Shown here: one piece after another, positions 9,469-20,762 of the stretch | How the letters are laid out: every line of letters starts with the position of its first letter | Position numbering within the stretch: the stretch's first letter is position 1 | Assembly (NCBI RefSeq): GCF_019430885.1 | Contig: NZ_JAHYBZ010000005.1 | Location: forward strand, 62,001 to 126,000 | Source of the DNA: Roseomonas alba | Lineage (GTDB): Bacteria > Pseudomonadota > Alphaproteobacteria > Acetobacterales > Acetobacteraceae | DNA: 64,000 nucleotides | Reading direction: 5' to 3' | The notes under the pieces: generated by a model | Told to the model about the DNA's origin: nothing | The model's database searches: none | Seen by the model: only the letters and a program-made list of their open reading frames with translations | Position numbers and translations under genes: made by a program

Positions 9469-10436
9469 GCGCTCACCATATGGCAGGCGACAGCGTGGTT
9501 CGGCGCGATGATGCGCGAGCGGGGCGTCTCCTCCGCGCAGCGCGGCTGGGCGATGGGGCAGCGCGGATGGAAATGGCAGCCGCTGGGTGGTTTCGCGGGG
9601 CTCGGCACGTCGCCCTGCAACACCTGGCGCGAGCGGCTGCGACCGGGAACCGGTTCCGGCACGGCCGACAGCAGCGCCTGGGTATAGGGATGCCGGGCGT
9701 GGAAGAAGAGCTGCTCGCGCGGCGCCGTCTCCACCACGCGGCCGAGATACATCACCGCCACCCGGTCCGCGACATGACTGACCACGGCGAGGTTGTGCGA
9801 GATCATGATGTAGGCGAGGCCACGTTCGGCCTGCAGGCGCTTCATCAGGTTGATCACCTGCGCCTGGATCGACACGTCCAGCGCGGAGACAGGTTCATCC
9901 CCAATGATGAGCTCCGGTTCCAGCGCGAGCGCGCGCGCGATGCCGATGCGCTGGCGCTGCCCGCCACTGAATTCATGCGGATACCGGCGCGCCGCATCGG
10001 CCGGCAGCCCGACCGTGCGCAGAAGCGCGCTGATGCGCTCGGCGCGGTCGCCCGCATGCCCGATGCGATGGATGTCGAAGGGCGCGGCGAGGATGCCACC
10101 CACCGTCATGCGCGGGTTGAGGCTCGCATAGGGATCCTGGAAGACGATCTGCATGCGGCGCCGGAACGGCGCAAGCGCTGAGGTACCGTGATGCGCGATC
10201 TCCTCCCCCCCGAAGCGGATGGAACCAGCGGTCGAGTCGATCAGCCGCAGGATCGCCTTGCCCGTGGTGGTCTTGCCGCAGCCGCTCTCGCCCACCAGGG
10301 CCAGTGTTTCCCCGCGTGCCACTTCCAGATCCACGCCATCCACCGCGCGCACCGTGCCGACGCGCCGGCGCAGGAAGGCCGATCGGATGGGGAAGTGGAC
10401 CTCGAGGCCCGAGACCTTGAGCAGGGGCTCAGCCAT
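9465..10436 (-). CDS. ABC transporter ATP-binding protein, DppF/OppF type
   Basis: A 323-residue ATPase of the importer. Walker A GESGCGKTT, signature FSGGQRQRIG, Walker B LIIGDEPVSALD and switch His in MISHN are present. The oligopeptide/dipeptide C-terminal domain ends with a Cys-containing GCHFHPRCP segment. The start at 10436 ([15 protein letters not shown]) fits the family and overlaps the stop of the DppD-like gene by 8 bases; the longer frame to 10715 is out of place inside that gene. Confidence 0.93.
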   Translation of the reverse strand: MAEPLLKVSGLEVHFPIRSAFLRRRVGTVRAVDGVDLEVARGETLALVGESGCGKTTTGKAILRLIDSTAGSIRFGGEEIAHHGTSALAPFRRRMQIVFQDPYASLNPRMTVGGILAAPFDIHRIGHAGDRAERISALLRTVGLPADAARRYPHEFSGGQRQRIGIARALALEPELIIGDEPVSALDVSIQAQVINLMKRLQAERGLAYIMISHNLAVVSHVADRVAVMYLGRVVETAPREQLFFHARHPYTQALLSAVPEPVPGRSRSRQVLQGDVPSPAKPPSGCHFHPRCPIAQPRCAEETPRSRIIAPNHAVACHMVSA

Positions 10437-11451
10437 CGGCCGGGTTCCAGCAGGCGGCGCGATGGCCGGGCTCGATCTCGGCGAGTGGCGGGGGTTCCGC
10501 GGCGCAGCCCGAAATGGCGCGGCTGCAGCGCGGCATGAAGGCGCAGCCGCGGGGGCGATTGGCCGCACCGGGCACCATGCCGGGAATCTCGGGCAGGGTC
10601 GGCGCGGGCACGCGTTCGATCTTCGGGATCGAGGCCAGCAGCCCGCGCGTATAGGGATGCCGCGGCGCGGCGAACAGCGCGGCGACCGGCGCTTCCTCGA
10701 CGATGCGCCCGGCATACATCACCGCGACGCGATGCGCCGTCTCCGCAATCACGGCGAGGTCATGGGTGATCAGCAGGATCGCGCTGCCCATCTCCCGCTG
10801 CAATTCGCCGAGCAGTTCCAGGATCTGTGCCTGCACCGTGACGTCGAGCGCGGTGGTCGGTTCATCCGCCACCAGCACCTCCGGCCGGCAGGCCAGCGCG
10901 ATGGCGATCATCGCCCGCTGCCGCATCCCGCCCGAGAGCAGATGCGGATAAGCCCGCGCCACGCGCTTCGGATCGGGGATGTGAACCAGGCGCAGCATCT
11001 CCTCCGCCCGCGAAGCTGCCTCGCGCGAGGACAGGCCGAGATGCCGCATCAGCGGCTCCGCGATCTGCCGCCCCACCGTCATCACCGGGTTCAGCGAGGT
11101 CATCGGCTCCTGGAACACCATCGAGATGGCACGGCCGCGCAGCTTCGACATGCGCGCCTCGTCCAGCATCATCAGGTCGAGGCCGTTCAGCATCACCCGC
11201 CCCTGCGGCAGGGCGGCGAGCGGCGGTTCCAGCAGGCGCATCAGCATGAGTGCCGTCAGCGTCTTGCCGCTGCCGCTCTCCCCCACCAGGCCGAGGGTTT
11301 CGCCCCGGTGCAGGCTGAAGGACACGCCATCCACCGCGCGCAGCACATGCGGCGGCACCGGGATATGCAGGGTCAGGTCACGAACGGCGAGCAGCGGGGT
11401 TCCGGCGGCGGCCGTTCCGGTACGCTCCGGAAGGGTCGCCGCGGCCGTCAT
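10429..11451 (-). CDS. ABC transporter ATP-binding protein, DppD/OppD type
   Basis: A 340-residue ATPase, the second nucleotide-binding subunit. Walker [10 protein letters not shown], signature [10 protein letters not shown], Walker [13 protein letters not shown] and LITHD are present, and the C-terminal Cys cluster GCAFMPRCS is typical of the oligopeptide subfamily. The start at 11451 overlaps the soxG stop by ATGA. This overlap ties the importer physically to the sarcosine oxidase genes. Antisense frames in the region are shadows. Confidence 0.93.
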   Translation of the reverse strand: MTAAATLPERTGTAAAGTPLLAVRDLTLHIPVPPHVLRAVDGVSFSLHRGETLGLVGESGSGKTLTALMLMRLLEPPLAALPQGRVMLNGLDLMMLDEARMSKLRGRAISMVFQEPMTSLNPVMTVGRQIAEPLMRHLGLSSREAASRAEEMLRLVHIPDPKRVARAYPHLLSGGMRQRAMIAIALACRPEVLVADEPTTALDVTVQAQILELLGELQREMGSAILLITHDLAVIAETAHRVAVMYAGRIVEEAPVAALFAAPRHPYTRGLLASIPKIERVPAPTLPEIPGMVPGAANRPRGCAFMPRCSRAISGCAAEPPPLAEIEPGHRAACWNPADG

Positions 11452-12038
11452 GCGATGTCTACACCCAGTGGCGCGGTCGCTTCGATCAACCAATGGAGGA
11501 AGGGCTCCGCCAGGGTCGAGAAGACAGTCAGTTCGAAGCTCGGCGTAGCGTCGGTCTGATGCAGCAGGCAGCCGATCTGCGCGATGGGCGTGCTCGCTGC
11601 GCGACCGGGGCCGAAGGCGCGCGGATGCAGGTCCAGCCGGCAGCCGCGCGACAGCGCCTCCCGCGCTGCCGCGCCGGACAGGAGGATGGTCGTGCGGCCA
11701 TGGCTCTGGTCCGCAACGGCGGCGAAACCGGTGAAGGCCGCGGTCGCGCGCGCGGCGAGAGCGCCCTCCACGCCACGCGGCGCGGTCAGCAGCCATTGGC
11801 CGGGTTGGATCCAGATCGCGGTCGCATCCTGCCCGGTCGCGGTGTGGCCCGGCGCCGGCGGCTCCATGCCGAAGGCGCCGCGCATCGCCTCCGCGAAGGC
11901 GGCATCCTGCCCGCGCCGCAGCATCACCTGCACGATGTCGCGCGCCGGGAAGGACACACGCAAGGGCGCGGCCGGCGCCGCGCCAAGGCTGCCGCGCGGG
12001 GCGAAGGCCAATGCATGGATGGGCTCAGGTGCGGACAC
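11448..12038 (-). CDS. soxG: Sarcosine oxidase gamma subunit
   Basis: A 196-residue subunit of heterotetrameric sarcosine oxidase, which oxidatively demethylates sarcosine to glycine. The gamma chain is structurally related to the folate-binding GcvT-like region and contacts the alpha subunit. The weak family features visible are the central ATAIWIQPGQWLL and DQSHGRTTILLSG segments. I prefer the GTG at 12038, which follows GGAG at 8 bases and gives VSAPEPIHALAF; an ATG at 12062 would overlap soxA by 38 bases. Last of the four sox genes before the transporter ATPase. Confidence 0.85.
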   Translation of the reverse strand: MSAPEPIHALAFAPRGSLGAAPAAPLRVSFPARDIVQVMLRRGQDAAFAEAMRGAFGMEPPAPGHTATGQDATAIWIQPGQWLLTAPRGVEGALAARATAAFTGFAAVADQSHGRTTILLSGAAAREALSRGCRLDLHPRAFGPGRAASTPIAQIGCLLHQTDATPSFELTVFSTLAEPFLHWLIEATAPLGVDIA

Positions 12039-14964
12039 GCAGGTTCTCCGCGTCATAGCCATGGGGACTCGTCACCGTCACGGGGACCTCTTCGCCCATC
12101 AGCGGATTGGCGGCGATGATGCGGCTGCCGATCCGAGCTTCACCATCGCGCAACAGGCCTAGCCCGATCCAGCCCGGATCGACGACCGATTGCGTCGCAC
12201 TGCTGATCCAGCCGCAATCCTGGCCGTCGACCAGCAGGTGGCTGCCGGCGCGGATCTGCCGCGCCGGATCGACGCTGCGCAGGCCGACCAGATGCGGGCG
12301 CGATTGATCGGTCAGGCCCGGCCGCTGCGCGAGGACGCGGCCGATGAACTCGCCCTTCTTCTTCAGCATGCGCCCCAGGCCGAGATCCAGCGCCGTGGTC
12401 TGCCCATTGATTTCGGACCCCGCGACATGGCCCTTCTCGATGCGCAGCAGGCCGAGCGCCTCGACGCCATAGGGTTCGATGCCATACGGCACGCCGGCTT
12501 CCATCACCGCCTGCCAGACATGCGTCGCGTAGCCGGCCGGCGTTGCGATCTCATAGGCGAGCTCGCCCGAGAAGGAGATGCGGAACAGCCGCGCCGGCAC
12601 GCCGGCGACCTTGCAATCCGCCACCGCCATGAAGGGGAAGGCCTCGCTCGAGACATCAAGGCCATGCACCACCGCAGCGACGACATCACGCGCCTTCGGT
12701 CCGGCGATCGACATGGCCGCCCATTGGTCGGTGACGCTCGCCAGGCTGACATCGAGATCCGGCCAGGCGCTGGCGAGGTGAAACTCCAGATGCTGCATCA
12801 CCGGCCCGGCCTGGGCCGTGGTGGTGGTGACGAAGAAGCGGTCGGGGCCGAGGCGCGTTGTCGTGCCGTCATCGAAAACGATGCCATCCTCGCGCAGCAT
12901 CAGCCCGTAGCGCGCCCGGCCGACCGCCAGGGTCGAGAAGGTGTTGGCATAGACGCGGTCGAGGAAGGTTGCCGCATCCGGCCCCTCCACCACGATCTTG
13001 CCCAGCGTCGAGACATCGCACACCCCGACACGCTCGCGCACCGCGCGGGCCTCGCGCTTCACGCTGGCCCAGCCATCGGTGTCGCCGGCCTTCGGGTAGT
13101 AGGCCGGACGCTTCCAGATGCCGGCATCCATCCACACCGCGCCGAGCTCGTCATGAACGCCATGCAGAGCCGTGCGGCGCACCGGCTGGAAATGCCGGCC
13201 CACCTCGCCGCCCGCCATCGCGCCCCAGGCGATGGGCGCGGTGTAGGGACGGAAGCGCGGCAGGCCAACGCTCGCGACGGGCTCGCCGCGCGCCTCCGCC
13301 AGCACGGCCGCGCCCACCAGACCGCCGACCTTGCCCTGGTCGGTGCCCATGGCATGGGTGGTGTAGCGCTTGGCGTGCTCGATATGGCTGAAGCCCTCGC
13401 GATGAGCGAGGCGGATGTCGTCGGCCGTGACGTCGTCCTGGATGTCGACGAAGGCCTTGCCGCCGCCCTTCACCTCCCACAGGGCATAGGGGCGATGATC
13501 CGCGGACGGCGCATCAGGCAGCGGAATGTCCGCCGCGTCGAAGCCCGCCGCGACGGCCGCCGCGCGGCCCGCTGCCGCGCCATCCGCCGCCGCCGCGCCG
13601 AAGCCATGCACGCCGCGGCAGGCGCCGGCGCTGCGCTGCCAGGCACTCTCCTCCCTCTCCTCCGGCACGAAAGCGAGCAGCGCATCGTCCCAGCGCAGCG
13701 CCGCGCCCGACATGCTGGCGAGATGCACCGCCGGATTCCATCCGCCCGAGATCATCAGCAGATCCGCCGGCACCGCGTCGCCACGCGATGCGCTGCCGAC
13801 CGTGCCGATCTCCACGCCGCGCAGCGCCTTGCCGCCCACCGTCCCGTTGACGACGCTGCCTGCGCGCACCGCGAGGCCGGCCTCCCGCGCGCGCTGCATT
13901 GCGGCGCTGTCCGTGCGAGGGTCGATGATGGCGGCGATGCGCGTGCCGGCTTCGGCAAGCGCGAAGGCCGCGTCATAGGCGGCGTCATGCGTGGCGAACA
14001 GCGCCGCGGTCTCGCCCGCCCGGACGCCATAGCGTCGCGCGTAGGTCCGTGCCGCGCCTGCCAGCATCACACCCGGCCGGTCATTGCCGGGGAAAGCGAT
14101 CAGCCGCTCATGGGCACCGGTGGCCAGCACAACCGCCGTCGCACGGATCGTCCAATAGCGCTGGCGCGGCGTATGCGGCGGCGGCTCCGGCAGATGATCC
14201 GCGACGCGCTCGATCGCGCCGAGAACGCCCTGGTCGTAAGCGCCGAACACCATAGTGCGCGGCATCACCGTGACCTCGGGCATCGCCTCCAGCGCGGCGA
14301 TCGTCTCGCTGCGCCAGGCGTCATGCTCTGCTTCGTTCAGCAGGTCGCCGCCGAGCAGGAAGTCCTGCTCCGCCAGGATCACTCGCGCGCCGGCCGCACC
14401 GGCGGCGCGCGCCGCCGCCAACCCCGCCGCGCCGGCGCCCACCACCAGCACGTCGCAATGCGCATGCGCCGCCTCGTAGTGATCCGGATCGGGCAGGCCC
14501 GATGCACGGCCGAGCCCCGCCGCCTTGCGGATCATCGGCTCATAGACCCGTTCCCAGAAGGCGGCGGGCCACATGAAGGTCTTGTAGTAGAAGCCCGCCC
14601 CGATGAAGGGCGCGAGCAGCCCGTTCACCGCCATCCAGTCAAAGCCGAGCGAGCCGCGATGATTCTGGCTGGTCGCGCTCAGCCCGTCGAACAGCTCCGC
14701 CACGGTCGCGCGCGTATTCGGCTCGCGCCGCGCCCCGTCGCGCAACTCGACCAGCGCATTGGGCTCCTCGATTCCGGCCGAGAAGATTCCGCGCGGCCGG
14801 TGATACTTGAAGGACCGCCCGACCAGCCGAACGCCATTCGCCAGCAGCGCGGAGGCCAGCGTATCGCCGGCATGCCCCTCATAGCGGCGCCCATCGAAGC
14901 TGAAGCCCAGCCGCTGCGACCGATCGACATGGCCGCCGGAGGGAAGCCTGAAGCGCTGGCTCAT
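12025..14964 (-). CDS. soxA: Sarcosine oxidase alpha subunit
   Basis: A 979-residue large subunit. Domain order: an N-terminal ferredoxin-fold-like region lacking iron-sulfur cysteines (SFKYHRPRGIFSAG near residues 52-66), a dinucleotide-binding Rossmann region with VVGAGAAGLAAARAAG at about residues 174-189, and a C-terminal aminomethyltransferase-like folate domain (GVCDVSTLGKIVVEGPDA through the ISFSGELAYEI segment). In the known enzyme this subunit holds NAD+ and tetrahydrofolate and collects the C1 unit as 5,10-methylene-THF. The start overlaps soxD by 4 bases. Full-length, with no visible frameshift. Confidence 0.95.
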   Translation of the reverse strand: MSQRFRLPSGGHVDRSQRLGFSFDGRRYEGHAGDTLASALLANGVRLVGRSFKYHRPRGIFSAGIEEPNALVELRDGARREPNTRATVAELFDGLSATSQNHRGSLGFDWMAVNGLLAPFIGAGFYYKTFMWPAAFWERVYEPMIRKAAGLGRASGLPDPDHYEAAHAHCDVLVVGAGAAGLAAARAAGAAGARVILAEQDFLLGGDLLNEAEHDAWRSETIAALEAMPEVTVMPRTMVFGAYDQGVLGAIERVADHLPEPPPHTPRQRYWTIRATAVVLATGAHERLIAFPGNDRPGVMLAGAARTYARRYGVRAGETAALFATHDAAYDAAFALAEAGTRIAAIIDPRTDSAAMQRAREAGLAVRAGSVVNGTVGGKALRGVEIGTVGSASRGDAVPADLLMISGGWNPAVHLASMSGAALRWDDALLAFVPEEREESAWQRSAGACRGVHGFGAAAADGAAAGRAAAVAAGFDAADIPLPDAPSADHRPYALWEVKGGGKAFVDIQDDVTADDIRLAHREGFSHIEHAKRYTTHAMGTDQGKVGGLVGAAVLAEARGEPVASVGLPRFRPYTAPIAWGAMAGGEVGRHFQPVRRTALHGVHDELGAVWMDAGIWKRPAYYPKAGDTDGWASVKREARAVRERVGVCDVSTLGKIVVEGPDAATFLDRVYANTFSTLAVGRARYGLMLREDGIVFDDGTTTRLGPDRFFVTTTTAQAGPVMQHLEFHLASAWPDLDVSLASVTDQWAAMSIAGPKARDVVAAVVHGLDVSSEAFPFMAVADCKVAGVPARLFRISFSGELAYEIATPAGYATHVWQAVMEAGVPYGIEPYGVEALGLLRIEKGHVAGSEINGQTTALDLGLGRMLKKKGEFIGRVLAQRPGLTDQSRPHLVGLRSVDPARQIRAGSHLLVDGQDCGWISSATQSVVDPGWIGLGLLRDGEARIGSRIIAANPLMGEEVPVTVTSPHGYDAENLRVRT

Positions 14965-15236
14965 GCCTCGGGCACCTCCAGCGTCTCGGTCGCGGTGGCG
15001 ACGCCGCGCACCTCATGCGTCACCGTGTGGCGCAGCACCTTCAGGAAGGCGCGGCAGCCGCCATTGTGCTGCCACCACTCCACCTGCCAGCCGCGCGGAT
15101 TGCGCCGCAGATAGAGATAGTCGTGGAAGGCATCGACGCCCGCATCGGGGGCGGGGCGCGTGACGGTCGCATCGCCGCGGTAGGTGAACTCCACCTCGTC
15201 GCGCGCGCCGCAATGGGGGCAGGGGATCCGCAGCAT
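14961..15236 (-). CDS. soxD: Sarcosine oxidase delta subunit
   Basis: A 91-residue zinc-binding subunit of sarcosine oxidase. The N-terminal knuckle CPHCGARDEVEF supplies two cysteine ligands, and the family's RRNPRGWQVEWWQH and GCRAFL segments follow. It lies 2 bases after soxB and overlaps soxA by ATGA, giving the canonical soxBDAG order. Length is normal for the family. Confidence 0.95.
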   Translation of the reverse strand: MLRIPCPHCGARDEVEFTYRGDATVTRPAPDAGVDAFHDYLYLRRNPRGWQVEWWQHNGGCRAFLKVLRHTVTHEVRGVATATETLEVPEA

Positions 15237-15238
15237 CG

Positions 15239-16492
15239 CTACTGCGCCCAGAAGAAGGGGCCGTTGCCCCGCTCGTCGAGCATGCGGCCCTCGCGGAAAC
15301 GGTCCAGCGTATGTGCGGCATTGAGCCGGTGCGGCTCATCCTTCGCGATGGTCCAGGCGTGGCACCAGCCGGATCCCGGCGTGGCCTTGAAGCCGCCATA
15401 GCACCAGCCCGCGGTCATATAGAGGCCGCGCACCGGGGTCTTGCAGATATAGGGCGAGCCATCCGGTGTCATGTCCATCACGCCCGCCCAGTTGCGCAGC
15501 CCGCGCAGCCGCCCGAGCGCGGGGATCATGCTGATGCCCGCGGCATAGACGTGCTCGGCGGTCGGCAAGGTGCCACGCTGGCCGTAGCTCGGATAACCGT
15601 CCAGCCCGCCGCCGAAGACCAGCCCGCCCTTGTCCGACTGGCTGACGTAGAAATGCCCCGCGCCGAAGGTGACCACGCAATCGATCAGCGGCTTCAGCCC
15701 TTCGCTGACGAAGGCCTGCAGAAGGTGCGTCTCGATCGGCACATCGAAGCCGGCCATGGCTGTCAGCGTGCTGGTGGACCCCGCCACCGCCAGGCCGACC
15801 TTCGGCGCGCGGATCTCGCCCCGCGTGGTGCGCACGCCCTGGATGGCGCCGCCTTCCACGATCATGCCGGTCACTTCGCAATGCTCGATGATGTCCACGC
15901 CGCGCGCATCGGCGGCATGCGCGAAGCCCCAGGCCACCGCATCGTGCCGCGCCGTGCCGCCACGCCGTTGCAGCAGCCCGCCCATCACCGGATAGCGTCC
16001 ATTGTCGAGATCGACGATCGGGCACAGCGCCTTCACCCCGTCGCGGTCGACGATCTCGGCATCGATGCCGTTCAGCCGCATCGAATTGCCGCGGCGCAGC
16101 GCCGCGTTCCGCTGCGCGTCGTTGTGGAAGAGGTTGATGACGCCACGCTGGCTCATCATCACGTTGTAGTTCAGGGACTGCTCCAGCCCTTCCCAGAGCT
16201 TCAGCGAGTGCTCGTAGAAATTGTTGTTCTCCGGCAGCAGGTAGTTCGACCGGACGATGGTCGTGTTCCGTCCGGTATTGCCCTGGCCGACCAGCCCGCG
16301 CTCAACCACCGCGACATTCGTGATGCCATGCATGGAGGCGAGGTAGAAGGCCGTCGCCAGCCCATGTCCACCGCCGCCGACGACGATGACGTCATAGGTC
16401 GGCTTGGGTGCCGCCTTGCGCCAGGCTGGTGTCCAGCCGCTGTTGCCGCGAAGCCCCTCCGCGAGGATGCGGAAGCCCGAATAGCCTGCCAT
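15239..16492 (-). CDS. soxB: Sarcosine oxidase beta subunit
   Basis: A 417-residue DAO-family flavoprotein, the subunit that oxidises sarcosine in the heterotetramer (FAD plus covalent FMN at the alpha/beta interface in characterised members). VIVVGGGGHGLATAFYLAS at about residues 35-53 is the FAD-binding motif. RNTTIVRSNYL and the C-terminal MDMTPDGSPYI and AGWCYGGFKATPGSG blocks are characteristic. AAGGAC lies 5 bases before the ATG. This is the first gene of a nine-gene run; the promoter should lie in 16493-16648, shared with the divergent Bug receptor. Confidence 0.95.
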   Translation of the reverse strand: MAGYSGFRILAEGLRGNSGWTPAWRKAAPKPTYDVIVVGGGGHGLATAFYLASMHGITNVAVVERGLVGQGNTGRNTTIVRSNYLLPENNNFYEHSLKLWEGLEQSLNYNVMMSQRGVINLFHNDAQRNAALRRGNSMRLNGIDAEIVDRDGVKALCPIVDLDNGRYPVMGGLLQRRGGTARHDAVAWGFAHAADARGVDIIEHCEVTGMIVEGGAIQGVRTTRGEIRAPKVGLAVAGSTSTLTAMAGFDVPIETHLLQAFVSEGLKPLIDCVVTFGAGHFYVSQSDKGGLVFGGGLDGYPSYGQRGTLPTAEHVYAAGISMIPALGRLRGLRNWAGVMDMTPDGSPYICKTPVRGLYMTAGWCYGGFKATPGSGWCHAWTIAKDEPHRLNAAHTLDRFREGRMLDERGNGPFFWAQ

Positions 16493-16648
16493 CGGGGTCC
16501 TTACTCTCGTGACCGTGTGAGGTTAGGGACGGGAAATCCGCCCTGGCAAGCCGGCAATGGGATGACGACCGCCGCCTTTCCGGCAAGGATGCCCTCCAGA
16601 CAAGCAGATGCGTGCCGCCATGCAGGCAGGTGCGCCGGGAGGACGGAC

Positions 16649-17620
16649 ATGACAGCACTTCGCAGGGGCATCCTGTGCGCGGCGACGCTCGCGCTCGCAC
16701 CGCTGGCGGCGCACGCCCAGACCTATCCGGACCGCGCCATCACCATCGTCGCCGGCGCGGCCGCGGGCGGACCGACCGACGTCATCTCCCGCATCGTGGC
16801 GGAGGCCATGGGCAAGCACCTGCCCCAGCCCGTGGTGGTGGAGAACACGCCGCCCGCCAATGTCGGCGCCCAGCGCGTCGCTCAGGCGCGGCCGGATGGC
16901 TACACGCTGTTGATGTCGAATGTCGGCCTCGCTGCCGGCGCGACGCTGTTCCGCCGTCTGTCCTTCGATACTGCCACGGCCTTCGCGCCGCTGGGCTTGG
17001 TGTCGGACGCTGCCATGACCATCATCGCCCGTCCCGGCTTCCCCGCAGAGGACATGCCCACCCTGGTCCGCGAGATCCACCAGCGCGGCGAGGCACTGAA
17101 CATGGGCACGGCGGGCCTCGCCTCGGCGGCCAATCTCTGCGGACTGCTGATGCAGCAGCAGGCGCAGAATCGCGTGACCATTGTCGCCTTCCGCGGCACC
17201 GCGCCAGCCATCACCGAGCTTCTGGCCGGCCGGATCGACCTGCTTTGCGACCAGGCGACCAATACCGCGCCCTTCATCCGGGATGGCCGGCTGCGCGCCT
17301 ATGCCGTGACCAGCCCGGCGCGACTGCCCGGCATGCCGGACGTGCCGACCACCACCGAAACCGGCGCGACCGGCATCGTGATGAGCACCTGGCATGGCCT
17401 GTTTGCCCCAGCGGGAACACCGGAACCGATTCAGCAACGACTCAATGCGGCGCTGGTCGCGGCGATGCAGGATGAACGTCTGCGCGCGCGCTTCGCGGAT
17501 CTGCAGACCGATCCGGCGACGCCGGAACGTGCCAGCCTGGCCTTCCATCGTCGCTATCATGTCGAGGAAATCGAACGCTGGCGGCCCGTCATCCAGGCGG
17601 CAGGCGCCTACGCGGATTGA
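16649..17620 (+). CDS. Bug-family (TctC-like) extracytoplasmic solute receptor
   Basis: A 323-residue periplasmic receptor of the tripartite tricarboxylate transporter family. The signal peptide ends near AAHAQ (about residue 24). YPDRAITIVAGAAAGGPTD is the usual mature N-terminus, and GLFAPAGTPEPI is the conserved C-terminal lobe motif. GGAGG lies 6 bases before the ATG at 16649. No tctA or tctB membrane genes are near, which is common for this expanded family. Divergent from the sarcosine-oxidase operon. Confidence 0.9.
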   Translation: MTALRRGILCAATLALAPLAAHAQTYPDRAITIVAGAAAGGPTDVISRIVAEAMGKHLPQPVVVENTPPANVGAQRVAQARPDGYTLLMSNVGLAAGATLFRRLSFDTATAFAPLGLVSDAAMTIIARPGFPAEDMPTLVREIHQRGEALNMGTAGLASAANLCGLLMQQQAQNRVTIVAFRGTAPAITELLAGRIDLLCDQATNTAPFIRDGRLRAYAVTSPARLPGMPDVPTTTETGATGIVMSTWHGLFAPAGTPEPIQQRLNAALVAAMQDERLRARFADLQTDPATPERASLAFHRRYHVEEIERWRPVIQAAGAYAD

Positions 17621-18020
17621 GGGTGATTGGAGAGGGCCCGCGTCCTTCTCCGCCTCTCATCCGCCTTCCACGAAGAGGGGTGGGGCGTGATCGCGGCGGT
17701 CGAAGTTGGAGGCGCTTCGCGTCTCCAAACCACCCAAGCAAAGGCCGGAAGGCCTTTGCAACCCTCAGCCCGACACCGTGCGCCGCTGTCGGATTGGGCG
17801 CCGAAGCCCGCACCTGCGCGGAAAGAGCACTAGGCGCATCCGGCATGTCTGGTTGACCGGTGCCAACAGATTGCCGCCCAGGGTGCCCAGCATCCAGGGG
17901 CACCCATTGGCGCTGCGAGGCAAACTCAATGGGTGCCCGATAACGGGGTGGTTCGGAGGGGCAAAGCCCCTCCGAATGCCACCTCCAGGTCATCAGGCAG
18001 GCCGGAGGCTTCGGCTCCGA
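17621..18020. repeat. Intergenic repeat locus R1 (hairpins A, B and a long extra hairpin)
   Basis: This 400-base gap between convergent genes holds no convincing gene. Hairpin A (17738-17759) has arms GCAAAGGCC/GGCCTTTGC. Hairpin B (17952-17976) has 11-base perfect arms TTCGGAGGGGC/GCCCCTCCGAA around AAA. A further perfect 12-base inverted repeat, GGGCACCCATTG (17898-17909) with its complement at 17927-17938, lies between them. About 100 bases after hairpin A resemble the sequence after hairpin A at 27548 and, on the opposite strand, at 60119. None is followed by a T tract, so terminator function is only a guess. Confidence 0.75.
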
Positions 18021-20275
<2,255 letters not shown>

Positions 20276-20279
<4 letters not shown>

Positions 20280-20758
20280 CGCACGGTCTCCCGCATGTCA
20301 GCGGCCGTCTCCATGACGGCGCGCACGATCTTGTCGTAGCCGGTGCAGCGGCAGAGGTTGCCGGCGAGCCAGAAGCGCACCTCCTCCTCCGTCGGGTCCG
20401 GGTTGCGTTCCAGCAGCGCCTTGGAGGCCATCAGCACGCCGGGCGTGCAGATGCCGCATTGCAGCGCGGCCATTTCGAGGAACTTCTGCTGCAGCGGATG
20501 CAGCACGCCATGTTCGGCCATGCCCTCGATGGTGCCGATCGCCTTGCCTTCGGCCTCGGCGGCCAGCATCAGGCAGGCGCAGACCAGGCGGCCATCGACG
20601 GTGATGGAACAGGCCCCGCAATCGCCCGACCCGCAGCCTTCCTTGGTGCCGGTCAGGCCGAGCGGCCCGCGCAGGATGTCGAGCATCGAGGCCGAGGCAT
20701 CGCAGAGATACTCGACCGGCTCCCCGTTGATGGTCGTCGTCACATGCAGTTTGGACAT
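20276..20758 (-). CDS. [2Fe-2S] subunit of a xanthine-dehydrogenase-family hydroxylase (CoxS-like)
   Basis: A 160-residue electron-transfer subunit. The plant-ferredoxin cluster is formed by Cys42, Cys47, Cys50 and Cys62 (GCGSGDCGAC, then LVCACL). The second, C-terminal cluster uses QCGICTPG and NLCRCTGYD. Spacing and length are standard. It lies 4 bases downstream of the flavoprotein gene and overlaps the molybdenum subunit gene. Confidence 0.95.
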
Positions 20759-20762
20759 GGTC

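Noticed and set aside
12190..15114. 974-residue open frame on the plus strand opposite soxA/soxD
   Set aside because: Antisense shadow of the sox genes, rich in Arg/His/Ala with no domain; real genes on the other strand are complete.
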